DNA of 64,000 bases from Bacteroidales bacterium UBA2287 (GTDB lineage: Bacteria > Bacteroidota > Bacteroidia > Bacteroidales > Tenuifilaceae). Shown piece by piece: positions 27,405 through 35,812 of this stretch. Location of the stretch: NCBI GenBank assembly GCA_002345675.1, contig DDWL01000031.1:1-64000 (forward strand), given 5' to 3'. The position numbers were made by a program, and so were the translations under genes. The notes beneath the pieces are model-generated. The model searched no databases. It saw nothing but the letters and a program-made list of their open reading frames with translations, and was not told where the DNA came from. Numbering within the stretch: the stretch's first letter is position 1; the number at the start of each line of letters is the position of its first letter.

Positions 27405-28049
27405 AACTTGAAGATTATATGTAAAGATACAAGTTATACTGCAAATTGAAAGTTAAAGTTTCAGAATGCAGGGTAAGTTTGTTTTTGTTTTCTATGTTAA
27501 AATAACGTGAGTTCGACGTAAATTTAACACAGAGGTTTTTGTGTTGCATTTTACAAAATGATTGTTTTAATACGATTCGAATTCACCATGATGATGTTAA
27601 ATGTTATTGAGAAGCACGGAGGCCACAGAGGGTTGATGATTTTGCATTAATGCAAAATCATCAAAAATGGAATGATTTTTATTCTCACAGTTCAATGTTA
27701 TTCCTTATATCGAACTGACGTTAAATAGGGAAACCCTGATGAAACTGAGACTTCTTTGGTTTTTTCAGAATATTCATTTAAAACAACACCCGCTTACTTC
27801 GATAGGCTCACTGCAACGCAGGCTTAGCAAAAGTTGCGGGGCATAAAGAGGATGTGCCAAAACCCTTTTAACAGCAAGGTTAATATTAACGCATACAGCA
27901 CTTTGTGCGCTTTGCGTAAAACTTAGTGCCCTTTGCGGTTAAATTAATTTTTCTTTTGAGACAGCCTCAAATTGTCAAATAGTAACCCTTCGACAAGCAC
28001 TTCGACAGGCTCAGTGCAAGCTCAGGGTAAAATAAATCAAAGTGTCAAC
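27405..28049. other. Gene-free accessory gap with several repeat remnants
   Basis: No gene is supported here. A pair of 14-nt inverted motifs (27503-27516 and 27710-27723; 13 of 14 match, core ACGT.AGTTCGA) bounds 221 bp. The same motif recurs exactly at 38375-38388. A perfect 32-bp palindrome sits at 27633-27664. CACGGAGGCCACAGAGG near 27615 belongs to the 10.5 kb repeat family. Two TTCGACA.GCTCA-type fragments occur near 27795 and 27990. Confidence 0.6.
27633..27664. repeat. Perfect 32-bp palindrome
   Basis: The arms 27633-27648 and 27649-27664 are exact reverse complements with no loop. The centre is GCATTAATGC. It could be a regulator site, a resolution or transposition end, or a cruciform. 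No gene starts within 250 nt. Confidence 0.75.
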
Positions 28050-29603
28050 CTAATCCTTAAGGCAACGCACAGAGAGTCCGGTCACCCGGCTGAAGCTGCC
28101 CATGGTGGCATTATTGCTGCTGCCGAAGACTAGGTACCGTGAGTAGGTCCCATCTACGGTACTTGACCAAAAGTTGCCGTAGCCGTTTACAATGTAGTGC
28201 GAACCATCGCGGCCGCTGCGGTAGCCGCCAACGGGCAGCTTAAGTGGTGATGCAAAGGCTCCAGTTGCATTGTTGCTGCCCCAGCTTAAGCGTTCGGCAT
28301 TCCACTCCGCCTCGGTGGGTAGCCTATAGCCCGTTGGGCAGGGGTTATTAGTGCCGTTTACACCCTGCCATAGGTTGGTGTTCTGGGGGCTGCGCCAGTC
28401 GTAAGGGCTTTCGGGTGCTAAAATAAAGTTACCATGCCCAGGTGTATCACTGCTACTTAAAGTGGATGTTGTTGGGGAGTTCCGCTTCTCGTGCCCATCG
28501 GTACCACGCCCCCACTGGTGTAGGTCACCGTAAGCCTCGGCATCTGTGCTGCTGGTGGCTACTCTGCTTGCCCCCGAGTTTCTATCTAACCATGTTTTAC
28601 CAGTAGCTGGATTGGTAACATCAGCTGGTAAAGTGGCAGTTGTAAAGCTAATCTGATTCCCGTAACTTGACCCAAAGCTGTTAATGGCGTAGGCTTGCAC
28701 GTAGTAAACCTTTCCGGGTTGGAGGTTGGTTAGGTTGCTTGTAAAGCTACCTGTACCCGTTCCGTTTGTGGTTGAACCCTGAGTAGGGTCTTGGGCTGTG
28801 CCCCATATTATACCCTTTTCGGTTATAGGCGAACCACCATCGGAGGTAATATAACCGCCACTTACGGCAGTAGTAGCGGTAATACTAGTGACTTCAGTGG
28901 TGGTTAGGCTAATTATGCCACTTTTAGTTGTAAAGGATTGCTGGTTGCCGTAAACCGTGCCCACGCTGTTGGTGGCATAAGCCCGTACATAGTATATTGT
29001 AATTTTTGATAAATTAGTTAGGTTACTGGTAAAACTACCATTGCCCGTGCCATTAGTTGTTATGCCTTGATTCGTTTCGACTGTAGGGTTTTCCTCTGTA
29101 CTCCATACTATGCCTCGTAAGGTTACGGCTGCGCCGCCATCGGAAGTAATATTGCCACCGCAGGTGGCAGCAGTAGCGGTAATGCTGGTTGCCGCTGCCG
29201 TGGTGAGGGATATTACCCCGCTAAGGGTTGTAATGCTTATATGATTCCCATAACTTGTCCCCTCGCTATTAGTGGCGTAAGCCCGCACGTAGTATGCCGT
29301 TCCGGGTTGGAGGTTTGTAATGTTGCTGGTGAATTTACCTGTACCCGTGCCATTACTTGTTTTGCCTTGATTCGTTTCGACTGTAGGGTTTTGCTCTGTA
29401 CTCCATACCACGCCACGGGCGGTTACGGCTGCACCGCCATCGGAGGTGATATTGCCCCCTGAAACTCCAGTTTTTGTTGTAATATCAGTTCCTGCAACAG
29501 TTGTTAATGTTGGGGTTTCTTCCTTTTTACAGCTGCTTAGTATCAATAATGCTACCCAAGTTAGGGCGATTACATAATACAAGAACTTATTTTTTAATGT
29601 CAT
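28050..29603 (-). CDS. Surface lipoprotein with three fibronectin-like repeats and a Fib_succ_major domain
   Basis: This 517-residue protein has a lipoprotein signal (lipobox LSSC, C25). Three about 95-residue repeats follow (about 35-325). Each carries SGG.ITSDGG, a VW or IW..TA-type strand, GTG.FTSN and a Y(V)RAYA or YVQAYA-NS strand, as in fibronectin-III-like modules. The C-terminal about 190 residues match the Fibrobacter succinogenes major paralogous domain (WLDRNSGASRVATSS, YDWRSPQN, GYRLPTEAEW, GGYRSG, SVRCLKD). Such proteins are exposed at the surface and may bind glycans or partners; no catalytic site is known. The repeats are clear at DNA level and may recombine. It is alone between repeat-bearing gaps. 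Confidence 0.88.
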   Translation of the reverse strand: MTLKNKFLYYVIALTWVALLILSSCKKEETPTLTTVAGTDITTKTGVSGGNITSDGGAAVTARGVVWSTEQNPTVETNQGKTSNGTGTGKFTSNITNLQPGTAYYVRAYATNSEGTSYGNHISITTLSGVISLTTAAATSITATAATCGGNITSDGGAAVTLRGIVWSTEENPTVETNQGITTNGTGNGSFTSNLTNLSKITIYYVRAYATNSVGTVYGNQQSFTTKSGIISLTTTEVTSITATTAVSGGYITSDGGSPITEKGIIWGTAQDPTQGSTTNGTGTGSFTSNLTNLQPGKVYYVQAYAINSFGSSYGNQISFTTATLPADVTNPATGKTWLDRNSGASRVATSSTDAEAYGDLHQWGRGTDGHEKRNSPTTSTLSSSDTPGHGNFILAPESPYDWRSPQNTNLWQGVNGTNNPCPTGYRLPTEAEWNAERLSWGSNNATGAFASPLKLPVGGYRSGRDGSHYIVNGYGNFWSSTVDGTYSRYLVFGSSNNATMGSFSRVTGLSVRCLKD

Positions 29604-29964
29604 AATTAATTGATATTGAAATATATAATAATGTTTTGGGCTCTAGTTTATAATAACGAGTCTTGTGACTCAGGGCTAAAGCCCATTAAAATTAATGGTT
29701 CAATAACCCCAGGCTTAAGCCTGGGGTTAAACAAGCGAAGTTAAAATGGTCTTTAGTCCATAATATATTATAGTTTACAACGCCATTCTAAACTACAGCC
29801 AAGTTTTGTTGAAAAAGTTTAATGAAGAACCTCGTTTGTGGCAAGCAAATAAACAAAATTAAAACAGTTTCTCAAAAAATTCTATTTTTTATAAAGGAAC
29901 TAAAACACACATTTCCAAAGCGAAAACCCATTTTTGTATCGCCATAAACTTGTTGCTGCTTCTG
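29604..29964. other. Gene-free gap with REP-like palindromes
   Basis: The 26-bp stretch 29704-29729 is a perfect palindrome (TAACCCCAGGCTT and its complement). A smaller hairpin (GGGCT..AGCCC) lies near 29673. No open frame is supported. This type of GC-rich palindrome in AT-rich spacer resembles REP elements. Confidence 0.65.
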
Positions 29965-30867
29965 CTATATTCTGTGGTAAATTCGGGCAATTAGGCCAAC
30001 CTTGTACAAATCGAAAAGGAGTAACGACGGCTTTGCCGAGCATAGTGCCCTGCGAATCATTGGGTTAAAAACCCTAAAAAACCACCTAATTGGATACTTT
30101 AGCCCAAGTATTCGAAGAATTTGATAAAACCTTAAAATGCGAATATTACTAAAAAGTTCCTTTCGCATATTTGGCGCAATAGTTAAAAGCCTTACAAGGC
30201 TTACGATTCCCTGTTCCGATTTTGCCAAAAACTCGTAGTTAGGCTCAATGCCCAAATGTAAACTGGGATTATTGATGTGGAGAATGGGAATTTTCCTGTT
30301 CTTTAGTTCTAATGCAAACAGCGTGTTTTCGTGTCCATAGCCCATTATATCTTCATTGTAGCGAATTTGGTTAAAAACCTCCTTCGATACCATAAAGTTA
30401 CCGTTTGTAAACGATCGGTATGGCTTATATTGCCTGTAAGTTTCGTTATGGGCTTCGCGAGCAACGCCGTACTTCCACCTAAGTAAAAGTTCCTGCTGAA
30501 ATGGCTTACTTCCATAGGCAATCCCACCACAAATAACGGGTACCAAATCCTTTGCTTCAATATAATTGCGTAAAAAATTTCGGTCGTTTGGAATCATGTC
30601 GCAGTCCAAAAAAAGCAGGTGACTACCAACCGAAAAATCGGCAAGGCGATTTCGAATTCGGCTTCGTCCAAGATTGGTCTCAAACTCAAGGTAGCTAACT
30701 GTGTCGTACTTGGTTAAAAGCGCATTGCGCTTTTTGTAAAACGAGTTCGAGCGATCGTCGAAAACAAGAATTTCAATTTCCTCATTAATGGTACTCGATT
30801 GCTCGAGGAGCATCTCTACCAGTTCGGTAACATCGAAATTGTAAACGGGAATACAAATTGATATCAT
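29965..30867 (-). CDS. Family 2 glycosyltransferase
   Basis: This 300-residue GT-A fold enzyme starts MISICIPVYNFD. It carries the nucleotide-binding acidic cluster ILVFDDRSN and the metal-binding DxD in LLFLDCDMIPN. A later GYGHENTLFALEL segment matches the acceptor or catalytic region of GT2 enzymes. The C-terminal part (from about 235) is basic and helical and may contact the membrane. It likely builds a cell-surface polysaccharide or glycolipid, but donor and acceptor are unknown. It follows rmuC by 11 nt and may be co-transcribed. No other polysaccharide genes are near. Confidence 0.88.
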   Translation of the reverse strand: MISICIPVYNFDVTELVEMLLEQSSTINEEIEILVFDDRSNSFYKKRNALLTKYDTVSYLEFETNLGRSRIRNRLADFSVGSHLLFLDCDMIPNDRNFLRNYIEAKDLVPVICGGIAYGSKPFQQELLLRWKYGVAREAHNETYRQYKPYRSFTNGNFMVSKEVFNQIRYNEDIMGYGHENTLFALELKNRKIPILHINNPSLHLGIEPNYEFLAKSEQGIVSLVRLLTIAPNMRKELFSNIRILRFYQILRILGLKYPIRWFFRVFNPMIRRALCSAKPSLLLFDLYKVGLIARIYHRI

Positions 30868-30878
30868 AGGTTACCGAT

Positions 30879-32366
30879 TTATAGTTGAAGCTCGTTTTCT
30901 TGCTGGTTGTCGGACGAGTCGAGGAGCGATTCGGGCAACGATTTTTTTGCCTTTGCACCAAGTTCCTTTAGCTTTTGCGCTTGGTTTACCAAGTTCCCTT
31001 TTCCTTCGGAAAGTTGCCCCAGTGCGCTTTCGTAACTTTTTTGGGTGCGACCTAAGTTTTCGCCAATCGACTGCATATTCTCAATAAAAAGTACAAACTT
31101 ATCGTAAAGTTGTCCACCCCTTTCGGCTATTTCGAGGGCGTGTCGGTTTTGGTACTCGCGCTGCCAAAGGTTATGAATTAGCCTAAGTGCGGCTATTAGG
31201 TTGGTTGGGCTAAGAAGCAACACCCCGCGATTGTATGCGTAGTTCCAAATTTCGGGGTCGGCCTGCATGGCAATCATGTATGCAGGCTCAATGGGCAGAA
31301 ACATGGTTACAAAGTCGAGCCCGCCAACCATATCCTGGTAGCCCTTTGAACCAAGCATATCGATATGGGTTCGAACCGACCGAACATGTTCAGCAAGAGC
31401 CTTTTCTTGGGCAGCCGTATCGGTACTCGAGCAGTAACGCTCGTAGCCAATAAGCGATACTTTTGAATCGATTACAACCTTTCGGTTGTCGGGGTAGTTT
31501 ATAATTACATCGGGCTGAAACCTTCGACCCTCCTCGTTTTTTACCGACTCCTGAACAAAGTACTCGCGTCCTTTTACAAGGCCCGATTTTTCGAGAATGC
31601 TTTCGAGAATCATTTCGCCCCAGTTTCCCTGCTGCTTAACTTGTCCTTTAAGAGCGTTGGTAAGGTTTTGCGCCTCTTCGCTAATTTTATGGTTTAGTTC
31701 GACCAGTTTGCCAACTTCTTTGCCCAGCGAAAAACGCTCTTTGCTTTCGCGGTCGTAAACCTCTTCAACCTTTTTCTGAAACTGAACTATGTTTTCGCCC
31801 AGAGGTTTTAGCAGGCGTTCAATGTTTACCATGTTCATTTCGGTAAAACGCTTGCTTTTATCTTCCAGAATATGGTCGGCTAACAGTTTAAATTCGTTTG
31901 TAAACTGCTTCCCAATATCTTCTAAGTCCTGCTTTTGCTTTAAAAGTTGCTCCTTTAGGTACTTATTTTCCTTATCGAAGTCAATTGCCTTTTCGCGGCT
32001 AAGCTGCAGGTCGGTGCTATACTTTTCAACTTCTAATCGTTTAGCTTCAATTTCGGTCTTGAGTTCAGCGAGTCTTTTAGTGCCCTCGTCGGTTCTTATG
32101 CGCTCGGCCGAAAGCAATGAGGAAATTTCTTCCTTTTGTATTGCAATCTTGCTTTGTTCAACTTGTAATCGTTGGTTTTCGGCGTTAAGGTGCTCGGCTC
32201 TATCGGTTATAATTCGAAGCTTAGTATTGCTTTCGCTTAGTTGGGTTTCGATGTCGTGTAAACTAATTGGGGAGTCGGTTTTGGGTTTAGTGAGCTTAAT
32301 AACCAGCCATACTAAACCAGCACCAACAATAACACCAAAAAAAATGGGGACGAGAGTAGAAATCAT
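30879..32366 (-). CDS. rmuC: DNA recombination protein RmuC
   Basis: This 495-residue protein has an N-terminal membrane helix (about 3-24), a long coiled coil (about 40-235) and a PD-(D/E)xK nuclease-like domain. Key residues lie in QPDVIINYP and VVIDSKVS, followed by LPIEPAYMIA and LLLSPTNLIAALR. RmuC limits inversions and recombination at short inverted repeats in E. coli, which is of interest given the many palindromes nearby. The domain order is normal for the family. It heads a two-gene unit with the glycosyltransferase. Confidence 0.95.
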   Translation of the reverse strand: MISTLVPIFFGVIVGAGLVWLVIKLTKPKTDSPISLHDIETQLSESNTKLRIITDRAEHLNAENQRLQVEQSKIAIQKEEISSLLSAERIRTDEGTKRLAELKTEIEAKRLEVEKYSTDLQLSREKAIDFDKENKYLKEQLLKQKQDLEDIGKQFTNEFKLLADHILEDKSKRFTEMNMVNIERLLKPLGENIVQFQKKVEEVYDRESKERFSLGKEVGKLVELNHKISEEAQNLTNALKGQVKQQGNWGEMILESILEKSGLVKGREYFVQESVKNEEGRRFQPDVIINYPDNRKVVIDSKVSLIGYERYCSSTDTAAQEKALAEHVRSVRTHIDMLGSKGYQDMVGGLDFVTMFLPIEPAYMIAMQADPEIWNYAYNRGVLLLSPTNLIAALRLIHNLWQREYQNRHALEIAERGGQLYDKFVLFIENMQSIGENLGRTQKSYESALGQLSEGKGNLVNQAQKLKELGAKAKKSLPESLLDSSDNQQENELQL

Positions 32367-32777
32367 AATGTAAAATTAAAGACACTAACATTTTAGAAGC
32401 CATAAATGTAGCAATAAAACCAGAGTTGTAACGAACGTATTTACGTAAAATATAATCATTTTTTCAAACAATTCGAAAGGTATTTTCCTCCTGTTTAAAA
32501 TGTTTTTTTGTGAAGAGGATAAAGGAATAACTAAAATCAGCAAAAAATGTGATTTTTTAATTTCTAGCTGATACCGATCTTCAATTTCTCGCTGATACCG
32601 CTGATTTACGCAGAAAAAACATAATATGTTCATAATCTGCGTTTATCCCTGCCTGCCGACTGGCAGGTGTGTAATCTGCGAGAGACAATGAATTATAAAT
32701 AATTTGCGGATTTAAATGAGCAATAAAAAAGCCTCCCTGAAATATATAAGGAGGCTCAATTTATTTTTGAATTATTG
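32367..32777. other. Gene-free gap with repeat remnants
   Basis: An 82-codon open frame on the minus strand is not credible. The stretch 32560-32690 holds two GCTGATACCG copies, ATCTGCGTTTATCC and a small hairpin (CCTGCC, 4 nt, GGCAGG), all related to the repeat family at 10.5-11.3 kb. A terminator lies at 32730-32756. Confidence 0.55.
32730..32756 (-). terminator. Terminator of the GlsA/GlsB-like operon
   Basis: A 7-bp stem (32730-32736 with 32750-32756; GCCTCC/GGAGGC) with a 13-nt loop is followed on the minus strand by an A-flanked T-run. It lies about 20 nt past the stop of the N-acyltransferase gene. Confidence 0.65.
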
Positions 32778-33719
32778 CTATTTACGTAAATGCTTAAATC
32801 GCCTTTTAAAGAAACTTAAAATGTACCGTTCAACTTTGTTTTCGTAAATATCGGAAATGGTAATCATAATCCCAGTTTCTTCAACATCGCCAAAGTGAGG
32901 GTTAATAATTGTTCCAAACACCTTCATCGATGGGCTAATGTTCATGTAAGAGTTTATAAGAGGAGGAATATGTTCGCCCAGTTCCCTAATGTGATGAGAT
33001 AGGATTTTGTAGTCGTCCTTGTAGTTTTTGCCCGTAAAAACTGTAGCCATTCTTCTTCGGTCAATATCCAACTCCATTGGAGTAATTGGAACAACAAGTT
33101 TGTCGTCGTCGGTAAAATACTTCTCCATAAAGTACAGTAGCATATTTCGGGCTTCGCGATTGTAGCTGCGGTACATGGTAACCTTTCCAAAAAAGTACTT
33201 TATACCAGGGTTTCGAACAACAAGGGCGCCTAATCCGTCCCATAGGTTATCGAGGGCGTAAAGGCCTTTCCCGTTACGGATTGCCGATTGGTACTTAGGT
33301 TGAACAAAGGAGCGCCCAAGTTCAATAAGGCTAGGCAGGTATTCCTTTTTAAACTTTTCGGAGAAAACGAAAAGCGTTGTTGTGGAGAGGTTCATTTCCT
33401 CGCCCTTAGTTGGGTCCACAATATGCCAACGGTAACCCCCAATAATTTCTTGGTCGGCTGGATCCCAAACAATTAGTTGCTTGTAGGGGTTGGCCGATAT
33501 ATCGTACTCATCAATATCAACTCCATGCCCAGTACCGCCACCTGCGCTTCGAAATGTTAACTCGCGAAGCCTGCCAATTTCCTGCATTGTATGTGGTGCA
33601 TTGTGAGCAGTAATTTCGTAAAGGTAATTACCTCCGTTATTGGTTTCGCGAATAAATCTAGCTTCGGTTAGCTCGCTTTTAATGAGCTCTCTACTTATTG
33701 GTTCAATTATTTGTTCCAT
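32778..33719 (-). CDS. GNAT-fold N-acyltransferase, GlsB/OlsB-like
   Basis: This 313-residue protein belongs to the hemolysin / GNAT acyltransferase family of OlsB and GlsB. Typical elements are ELTFRSAGGGTGHGVDIDEYD, IVWDPADQEIIGGYRW and ELGRSFVQPKYQ. GlsB in Bacteroides uses 3-hydroxyacyl-ACP to N-acylate glycine, the first step of glycine lipid synthesis. Here it follows a PlsC-like O-acyltransferase gene by 28 nt, the same pairing as glsA-glsB. The product is therefore likely a monoacyl amino lipid for the outer membrane. Ornithine rather than glycine as the amino acid cannot be excluded. The older name 'hemolysin' is not supported. Confidence 0.82.
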   Translation of the reverse strand: MEQIIEPISRELIKSELTEARFIRETNNGGNYLYEITAHNAPHTMQEIGRLRELTFRSAGGGTGHGVDIDEYDISANPYKQLIVWDPADQEIIGGYRWHIVDPTKGEEMNLSTTTLFVFSEKFKKEYLPSLIELGRSFVQPKYQSAIRNGKGLYALDNLWDGLGALVVRNPGIKYFFGKVTMYRSYNREARNMLLYFMEKYFTDDDKLVVPITPMELDIDRRRMATVFTGKNYKDDYKILSHHIRELGEHIPPLINSYMNISPSMKVFGTIINPHFGDVEETGIMITISDIYENKVERYILSFFKRRFKHLRK

Positions 33720-33747
33720 TGGCGGTGCTATTTGGGTGCAATATACG

Positions 33748-34575
33748 CTATTTAGGTTGAAATTGGCTTTCCATTTTATAAACCTGTTCCTTTACCCAGT
33801 TGGCCCACCATATGGGCTTTCTCGATTTGTCGAAGGTTTCGTAACTAATGGGGGTTCCAAATTTTATATGCTGTTTCCGACCTCTTTGCCTAAACATTTC
33901 GTCAGCTAAGTATAGCATTTCAATATTTAACTTTATGCCAAGAAAGGTTCGTATTTTCGAAAGATTATAAAAGAAGCTAGAATTTTTACCCTTAAAGTAT
34001 ATTGGAACTATGTAGCGCTTGTGGGCAATACCTTTTACAATAAAGCTCTTTTTCCACTCAAGGTCGGCTATTTTACCCCTATTTTTGCGGGAGCAAAGGC
34101 CCGCAGGAAAATTAAGAATTGGCAGGTTTGATCCGTAGGCCTGTTCGATTAGAGTTGCATTTTGAACCGATTGAGAACCATGCTTATTAACGGGAAGAAA
34201 AAAATTCGCCAGCGGCTTAAGGTTCATTAGCAGGTCGTTTGATGTAACTTTTACGAAGCCAAACTTTTTACCTATTATTTGCAAAAGAATCATTCCGTCG
34301 AGTCCGCCAAGTGGGTGGTTCGATACGAAAATGTAACGTTGATCGGTTGAGAGGTTTTCAAGACCTTCAATGTCGTAGTCAGCATTTAAAAAGCGAAGAA
34401 CTTCGTCCAAAAACTCGAAGTCTCGTTTCTCGCCATGGTCAATAAGAAACTGGTTGAGTTCGTCTTCGTGGATAACTCGCTTTAGGTACCTAATTACAAA
34501 ACCTGGGATAAACTTAATTAGCCTGGGATTTTTGGATGCAATTAACTTTTGAACGTCAATGAATTTTTCGGCCAT
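33748..34575 (-). CDS. PlsC-like O-acyltransferase, GlsA-like
   Basis: The frame extends to a TTG at 34617, but a -7 promoter box overlaps that position. I therefore take the ATG at 34575 (MAEKFIDVQKL), giving 275 residues. The acyltransferase motif is SNHPLGGLDG, with His and Asp of the charge-relay pair spaced as in GlsA/OlsF proteins. NFPAGLCSRK and VPIYFKG follow. It should add a second fatty acid to the hydroxyl of the N-acyl amino acid made by the downstream GNAT protein. It is peripheral to the inner membrane, with no signal peptide. General lysophosphatidic acid acyltransferase activity is the alternative, but the gene pairing argues for aminolipid synthesis. Confidence 0.82.
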   Translation of the reverse strand: MAEKFIDVQKLIASKNPRLIKFIPGFVIRYLKRVIHEDELNQFLIDHGEKRDFEFLDEVLRFLNADYDIEGLENLSTDQRYIFVSNHPLGGLDGMILLQIIGKKFGFVKVTSNDLLMNLKPLANFFLPVNKHGSQSVQNATLIEQAYGSNLPILNFPAGLCSRKNRGKIADLEWKKSFIVKGIAHKRYIVPIYFKGKNSSFFYNLSKIRTFLGIKLNIEMLYLADEMFRQRGRKQHIKFGTPISYETFDKSRKPIWWANWVKEQVYKMESQFQPK

Positions 34576-34614
34576 ATGACGGGTAATTTCGTTTTTTAAA
34601 ATGAATGAATGATG

Positions 34615-34622
34615 CAAATGTA
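34615..34622 (-). promoter_or_regulatory. Putative -7 element of the GlsA/GlsB-like operon
   Basis: TACATTTG on the minus strand is an exact TAnnTTTG match. It overlaps the upstream-most TTG start candidate at 34617, which argues for the ATG at 34575. The transcript would start near 34608 with a leader of about 33 nt. Confidence 0.48.
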
Positions 34623-34775
34623 AGAATGAATTCTACAGTTGGCCACGATAATAGGAAAAAGTTTATGCATTTTTTGTACTTTGTACAATATTTTATACTG
34701 CAGTTTATATTACAATAGTGGATAATAAACAATTGCATTTAAGGTTTTGTTAATTGGCCGTAAAAGTTTGTGCAA

Positions 34776-35732
34776 ATGATATGTATACATAATTTCGAAA
34801 CCAACCCCTTTTTTAATATTGCTGCCGAGGAGTACTTTTTAAAGAACTTTACCGACGATATTTTTATGCTTTACCGAAACTCCCCGTCGGTTGTTGTTGG
34901 CAAGCACCAAAATGCGTTGGCCGAGGTCGACATTCATTATTTAAAAACCCATAACATTGAATTGGTGCGACGACTTTCGGGCGGTGGCGCTGTTTACCAC
35001 GACCTTGGAAATGTAAATTTCACCTTTATTCGTAACGGAAGCGTGGGTTCAATGGTCGATTTTAAAGGGTTTACAAAACCTATAATCGATTACTTAACAA
35101 CGCTTGGCTTAAATGCCAACTTTGGCGGGCACAATAGCATAATGGTTAACAATTTTAAGGTTTCGGGAAATGCAGAGCATATTTATCGAAACAGGGTGCT
35201 TCATCATGGTACGCTATTGTTTAATGCAAATTTAGAACAGCTCGAAAAATGCCTGTATACTAATCGCGAACGCTTTACCGATCGTGCTGTTCGTTCGGTT
35301 AGGGCCAATGTTTCAAATATTTCAACTTTGTTAAACAACCCAATTAGTATCGAAATATTAGCAACAAATCTTTTCGATTTTATATCAAATTCGCTTAATG
35401 CTTCACCCTATAAACTTAACGACTTCGATATTGAAAGTATTAAGTCCCTTTCTACTTCGCGCTACAGTACAACCGAATGGAATTTGGGCTATTCGCCTAA
35501 ATACGAGCTTCCCATTTTTATTGAAATTGATGGGAATAACTACACTTTTCAGCTTAAGGTTGAAAATGGGGTAATTGTGAGCGCAGAGAGCGAAAGTAAC
35601 TTGCCACTTATTGAGATTATTTGCTCTGCTCTTTTAAATTGTCAACACGAACCCATTGCTGTTATTGATAAATTTAAGAATTATGGGATTAACGATGACA
35701 TTGCTAACCGAATAATTGAGGGCATGTTTTAA
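34776..35732 (+). CDS. lplA: Lipoate--protein ligase
   Basis: The frame opens at a GTG at 34770, but the ATG two codons later gives MICIHNFETNPFFNIAAEEY, the family start. The 318-residue enzyme activates lipoate with ATP and attaches it to E2 subunits and GcvH. Motifs include RRLSGGGAVYHDLGN for the adenylate site and KVSGNAEH with VLHHGTLLFN. A C-terminal accessory domain is present (about 235-318), as in full-length LplA. It is followed by an M14 carboxypeptidase gene after about 80 nt, without an obvious functional link. Confidence 0.95.
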   Translation: MICIHNFETNPFFNIAAEEYFLKNFTDDIFMLYRNSPSVVVGKHQNALAEVDIHYLKTHNIELVRRLSGGGAVYHDLGNVNFTFIRNGSVGSMVDFKGFTKPIIDYLTTLGLNANFGGHNSIMVNNFKVSGNAEHIYRNRVLHHGTLLFNANLEQLEKCLYTNRERFTDRAVRSVRANVSNISTLLNNPISIEILATNLFDFISNSLNASPYKLNDFDIESIKSLSTSRYSTTEWNLGYSPKYELPIFIEIDGNNYTFQLKVENGVIVSAESESNLPLIEIICSALLNCQHEPIAVIDKFKNYGINDDIANRIIEGMF

Positions 35733-35812
35733 TTTTTTCCACTTAACTTTTTGTTGATTCAATAAGATTGATTTCTTTTTTTCTCATACCTTGGCAGCAT
35801 AAAACAGATTAC

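Noticed and set aside
32385..32633. 82-codon open frame upstream of rmuC
   Set aside because: It is made of repeat fragments and AT-rich spacer, with no promoter or family likeness.
35768..35812. Extended TTG start for the M14 carboxypeptidase
   Set aside because: The added residues are not family-like and the ATG at 35813 begins the conserved N-terminus.
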